Positions 61,192 to 64,000 of a stretch of DNA of 64,000 bases are shown one piece after another. The notes under the pieces were generated by a model. The model saw only the letters and a program-made list of their open reading frames with translations, ran no database searches and was not told where the DNA came from. Source of the stretch: Chlamydomonas sphaeroides. Its lineage: Eukaryota > Chlorophyta > Chlorophyceae > Chlamydomonadales > Chlamydomonadaceae. Position 1 is the stretch's first letter. Every line of letters begins with the position of its first letter. Location of the stretch: positions 62,001 to 126,000 of the forward strand of contig BDDC01000011.1 of assembly GCA_001662425.1 (NCBI GenBank), given 5' to 3'. A program made the position numbers and the translations under genes.

Positions 61192-61400
61192 GCCCTGTGA
61201 CAAGATGGCCCCATCCGGGATGGGATAAGGGGCATCGGCCCCACCCAGTCCTTCATAGAGGGCTGCCAGCCGCCCAGGCCCCCCCAATTGGGCTACTTCA
61301 GTTTAGGGCGCTGCTTGCGTAGGCGCCTACCACCCTCAACCAGCGCTCTACGTGCCGGCACTCGTCTGGTACGCGACCCTGGTCCCTTCGCCCGGGCATG
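61192..61400 (+). repeat. Dispersed repeat, copy B, upstream of P450 copy 3
   Basis: Direct-orientation relative of 56404-56620. It lies about 700 bp before the start codon of the third P450. It could be duplicated promoter-proximal sequence or a short mobile element. Confidence 0.75.
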
Positions 61401-62097
61401 GCCAGGGCGAGGGGGGGGGCGGAGGGCACACGTAAATGCAAGGAAATTGTGGGGATCCCGGCCTCGCGCTAGCGCAAGCCTACGCACCGCTATCGCAAAA
61501 GCCGCCGCCCACCAAGCAATCGCGGCCAGGAGGCAGGGCCCGCGCTCGCTGCCAGCTCAGCTGTCAGCTTCCAACACCGCTACGCTTTCGCTTGGCACGG
61601 CCGGCCCAGGCTGAGCTCAGCCGCTTGCTGCGGCTGCCACTGCCGCCCCCGCTGCCGCTCAGGGCCCTCATGGACCCGGTGGCTGAAGCAGTGAGGGTGT
61701 TCTTTCGCGGGAAGGCCTGGGAAGATGGCGGACAGAGGAGGAGGCGAACTCCAAGGTCGTAAGGACTGAACTGTTAGTCAGGCGCACTACTCGATGGGGC
61801 ACAGTGATATCTGCGTGGAACGGCGTGGAGGCGTACCGGCCATCTGGTACGTCGCCAGACACAATCCATCTTTCCATCGCACGCGCGTGTGTCATGCACG
61901 CGGTGCTTACCGTAGAATATGCCATTCAGAAGGAGTTTGTGTGTATGTGTGTGGGGGGGTGATGGCGGACGGGGACGCCGCGTGTCTGTGTTTGTACGGC
62001 CACCTGTTCCGATTACACGGGCGGTTGAAGATGATGGCCCAAATAAAGTAATTCTCCTGTTTACTGCGGGTTTGTTAGCGATCGCAGCGTAGCAGCC
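61401..62097. other. Intergenic region upstream of P450 copy 3
   Basis: No gene recognised; open frames are short and low-complexity. The last about 60 bp are AT-richer and may be 5' UTR. Confidence 0.4.
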
Positions 62098-63644
62098 ATG
62101 TTGCAGTCGGCAATTTCATTCTGTGCGACGCCGCTGGGCGCTCTGTGTGTCACGCTGCTTTGCATCGTAAGTAGCTTTCTTGGTTGCAGTCAGCCCAAGG
62201 CGCTTGTGCAAGTCTTGCGTCACGGGATGCGCTAAGGCCGCAAACTTGTTCGCAGATCACCTGGGCTGGCTGGTATCCCCTACAACGATGGCGCTTAAGG
62301 CAATTTCCAGGTGCAATGCTGAGTTCACAGGTTGGGCATGAGCGAGTTATTGCTGCCCATCCTCACGCAGTGCAGCCGCAGCTCGGGGTTTGCGTAAGGA
62401 CACGAACAAAGAGGTTAACCTGTCTTGCCTCATGCCCATGTTCGCTGGCTGGGGGTCTGAAGGGGTCAACCTGGATGTGTACCCTACGGCTCGCCCCTAG
62501 GTCCCTTTGGCCTGCCCTTCCTGGGCAACCTGCCGGCCATTGCTCAGGGCGACCTTACAAATTTCATGACGGAGGTCTCCATCAAGTACGGCCCCGTGGC
62601 TAAGGTGCGGCACCTTCCCGGCCGGATCCTGCCAGGCGGCCGTCTCCGGTCCTGCCAGGTGGCCAATTGATCGCTCCTCCGTTTGCGGCTGGCCTCTCGC
62701 AGTTCTGGTTCGGCACGCGGCCATGGATCCTGATTTCGGACCCAGACACAATTCGGTGCGCTCCTCACATGATATCAGCGGACCGGACGCTGCACGCTGC
62801 CCCCTTCTCGTCATCGCCTTGCACCCGCCTGCCCGACCTCCCGCCTGCCTGCCTATCCTGCCCTGTGCTGTCATTGCCTGGCGCCGCTACGCCTGCCCCA
62901 CAGCAAGCTCATGTGTCGCTGGTCATCGCGGCCCGCTCGCATGGAGGACCACTTTCACGTCATGACCGGCCACAACCGGGACGTGGACCAGGTGGGGTCC
63001 CAAGGTCTTGCCGCGGAGCTGCCTGTTATGCTATCAACCTAAAGTGCAAGCTTCTAGGGAGCATCATAGGCAGCCGCTAGGACGGCTTCCTGACGCTGGC
63101 GGAAGATAGACTGCGTGAGGCCCCGGGGCCGTGGGGACGACGCCATCCCGGTCATGCAGCCCCGGTCAACTGCTGACGCGGTGGCAGGGCGAACGGCACC
63201 CTGGCTGTGTGTTGTGTAGGGGCCTCGGGGCGTTGGCCGCTGCGGGCAAGGCCGAAGACTTGGATTGAGCGTGGGGCTACGGTGGGCCGTACGGTGCTGG
63301 ACACTGCCCAGGTCTGCCAGCAGGACACGATACATGGCAGCCGGCTAACGAATCGCCCCCGCTGCCCCTCCCCCGATGCACGGCGTACAACGGTTGCTCC
63401 GTACCACTGTATCATGTCCTACAGGCCAGCATCATCGTCTCCACGTGAGTCAGGTTGAAAGCTGGGTAATTCGATGGACGGCGGTTACAGCGATAAGCTT
63501 TTGCCTGGTTTGGTGGCTGGGGGTCGAAACTTGTCCCTGCCCTGCCCTGCCCGTGTGCTGCGCGCTGCTGCGGCCGACCGCCAGGGGCGAGGTGTGGCGG
63601 CGGTCTCGGTACGCCTTCGAGCAGATAATCATCCACCCGGCCAG
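62098..63644 (+). pseudogene. Cytochrome P450 (copy 3), N-terminal exons only, probably decayed
   Basis: Exons homologous to the other two P450s: 62098-62166 (anchor, LGALCVTLLCI), 62256-62310 (ITWAGWYPLQRWRLRQFPG), 62501-62604 (PFGLPFLGNLPAI), 62703-62755 (FWFGTRPWILISDPDTIR), 62904-62991 (ending GHNRDVDQ) and 63585-63644 (GEVWRRSRYAFEQIIIHPA). The first four match the sister genes in length (55, 104, 53) and phase. The fifth is shortened: where the others read on to a donor in phase 2, this copy has indels and no GT, so it cannot join the next exon in frame. No later P450 exon is visible before the window ends. It could still be a live gene with an unusual small exon, but a pseudogene is more likely. 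Confidence 0.7.
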
Positions 63645-64000
63645 GTGGGACACGGGTCAGCGCGCCGCTGCGAGGGGTGGAGGCGGGTGCCGCGAAGGGT
63701 GTTGTGGACGACGGGTTGTGACAGGCCTTGGTCGGCTAGTACCGGCCACCTGCAGTACACGTCTGGTTAGGAGGACATCATGACTCCAGGCGACCACCGC
63801 AAGCGCTGCGGAGGGAGCATGGGCGCCTGCTAGCAGTTGACCCACCCACTGCGGGGACGGCCCCAGGCCGCCGGGGATGGGCCAGCGCCAGGGCACAACT
63901 GGCTAGCCCCTTGGCGGGTGCGTGGCCCGACTGCGAGCCGCCAGCCCAGCCCCATACCAAACTGCCCGAGTGCCCGTCCAAAGCCTGCCTGCCAACCGTT
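63645..64000. other. Window end, downstream of the last P450-like exon
   Basis: The next expected exon (counterpart of LASHLPAVRRC in copy 1) is not found here. Nothing else is recognised. Confidence 0.4.

Overview
This window is nuclear DNA of a GC-rich green alga, most likely a chlamydomonadalean/volvocine chlorophyte. The evidence is very high GC, many short introns with GTGNG donors and CAG acceptors, the chlorophyte-type polyadenylation word TGTAA, alanine/glycine/glutamine-rich low-complexity proteins, and OPR-like organelle RNA-binding repeat proteins. Two runs of N (12449-12811, 47857-48235) show it is a draft scaffold. All gene models were built by hand from splice signals and reading phase. 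In each multi-exon model without a gap inside an exon, the exon lengths sum to a multiple of three.

Layout. 204-6479 (-): GBF-interacting-protein-1-like protein with an N-terminal GIP1_N domain, an RGG box and a prion-like Q/G/Y-rich tail. 8907-9125 (+): an inverted, decayed copy of the start of that gene. 10204-15594 (-): a cytochrome P450. 16377-27264 (+): a giant (about 2,800 aa) OPR-like repeat protein. 28199-29658 (+): an unrecognised gene whose frame runs into the C-terminal end of a non-LTR retrotransposon. 30538-45210 (+): an about 2,260 aa TRP-like ion channel with about 36 exons. 46048-49975 (-): a second OPR-like protein. 50765-55518 (+): V-ATPase subunit a. 56964-60859 (+): a second, complete P450 closely related to the first. 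62098-63644 (+): a third, incomplete and probably decayed P450.

Relationships. The P450s are one recent family: exon lengths and phases match exactly at most positions, while a few introns are present in one copy and absent in another. The second and third copies each have a related block of about 210 bp upstream, so gene plus upstream sequence may have been duplicated together. The two OPR-like genes belong to the same broad class and probably act on organelle RNA. The channel and the V-ATPase subunit are membrane-transport genes with no evident functional link. Eukaryotic genes are transcribed singly, so no operon logic applies. Two gene pairs are divergent across about 0.8 kb (P450/OPR and OPR/V-ATPase), and one pair (channel/OPR) is convergent.

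The most unusual feature is architectural. In several unrelated genes the last 15-35 bp of an exon is repeated 29-131 bp away, usually with its 5' splice site and usually inside the following intron. GC-AG introns also look over-represented (six of about 100). Both suggest ongoing tandem duplication and splice-site turnover.
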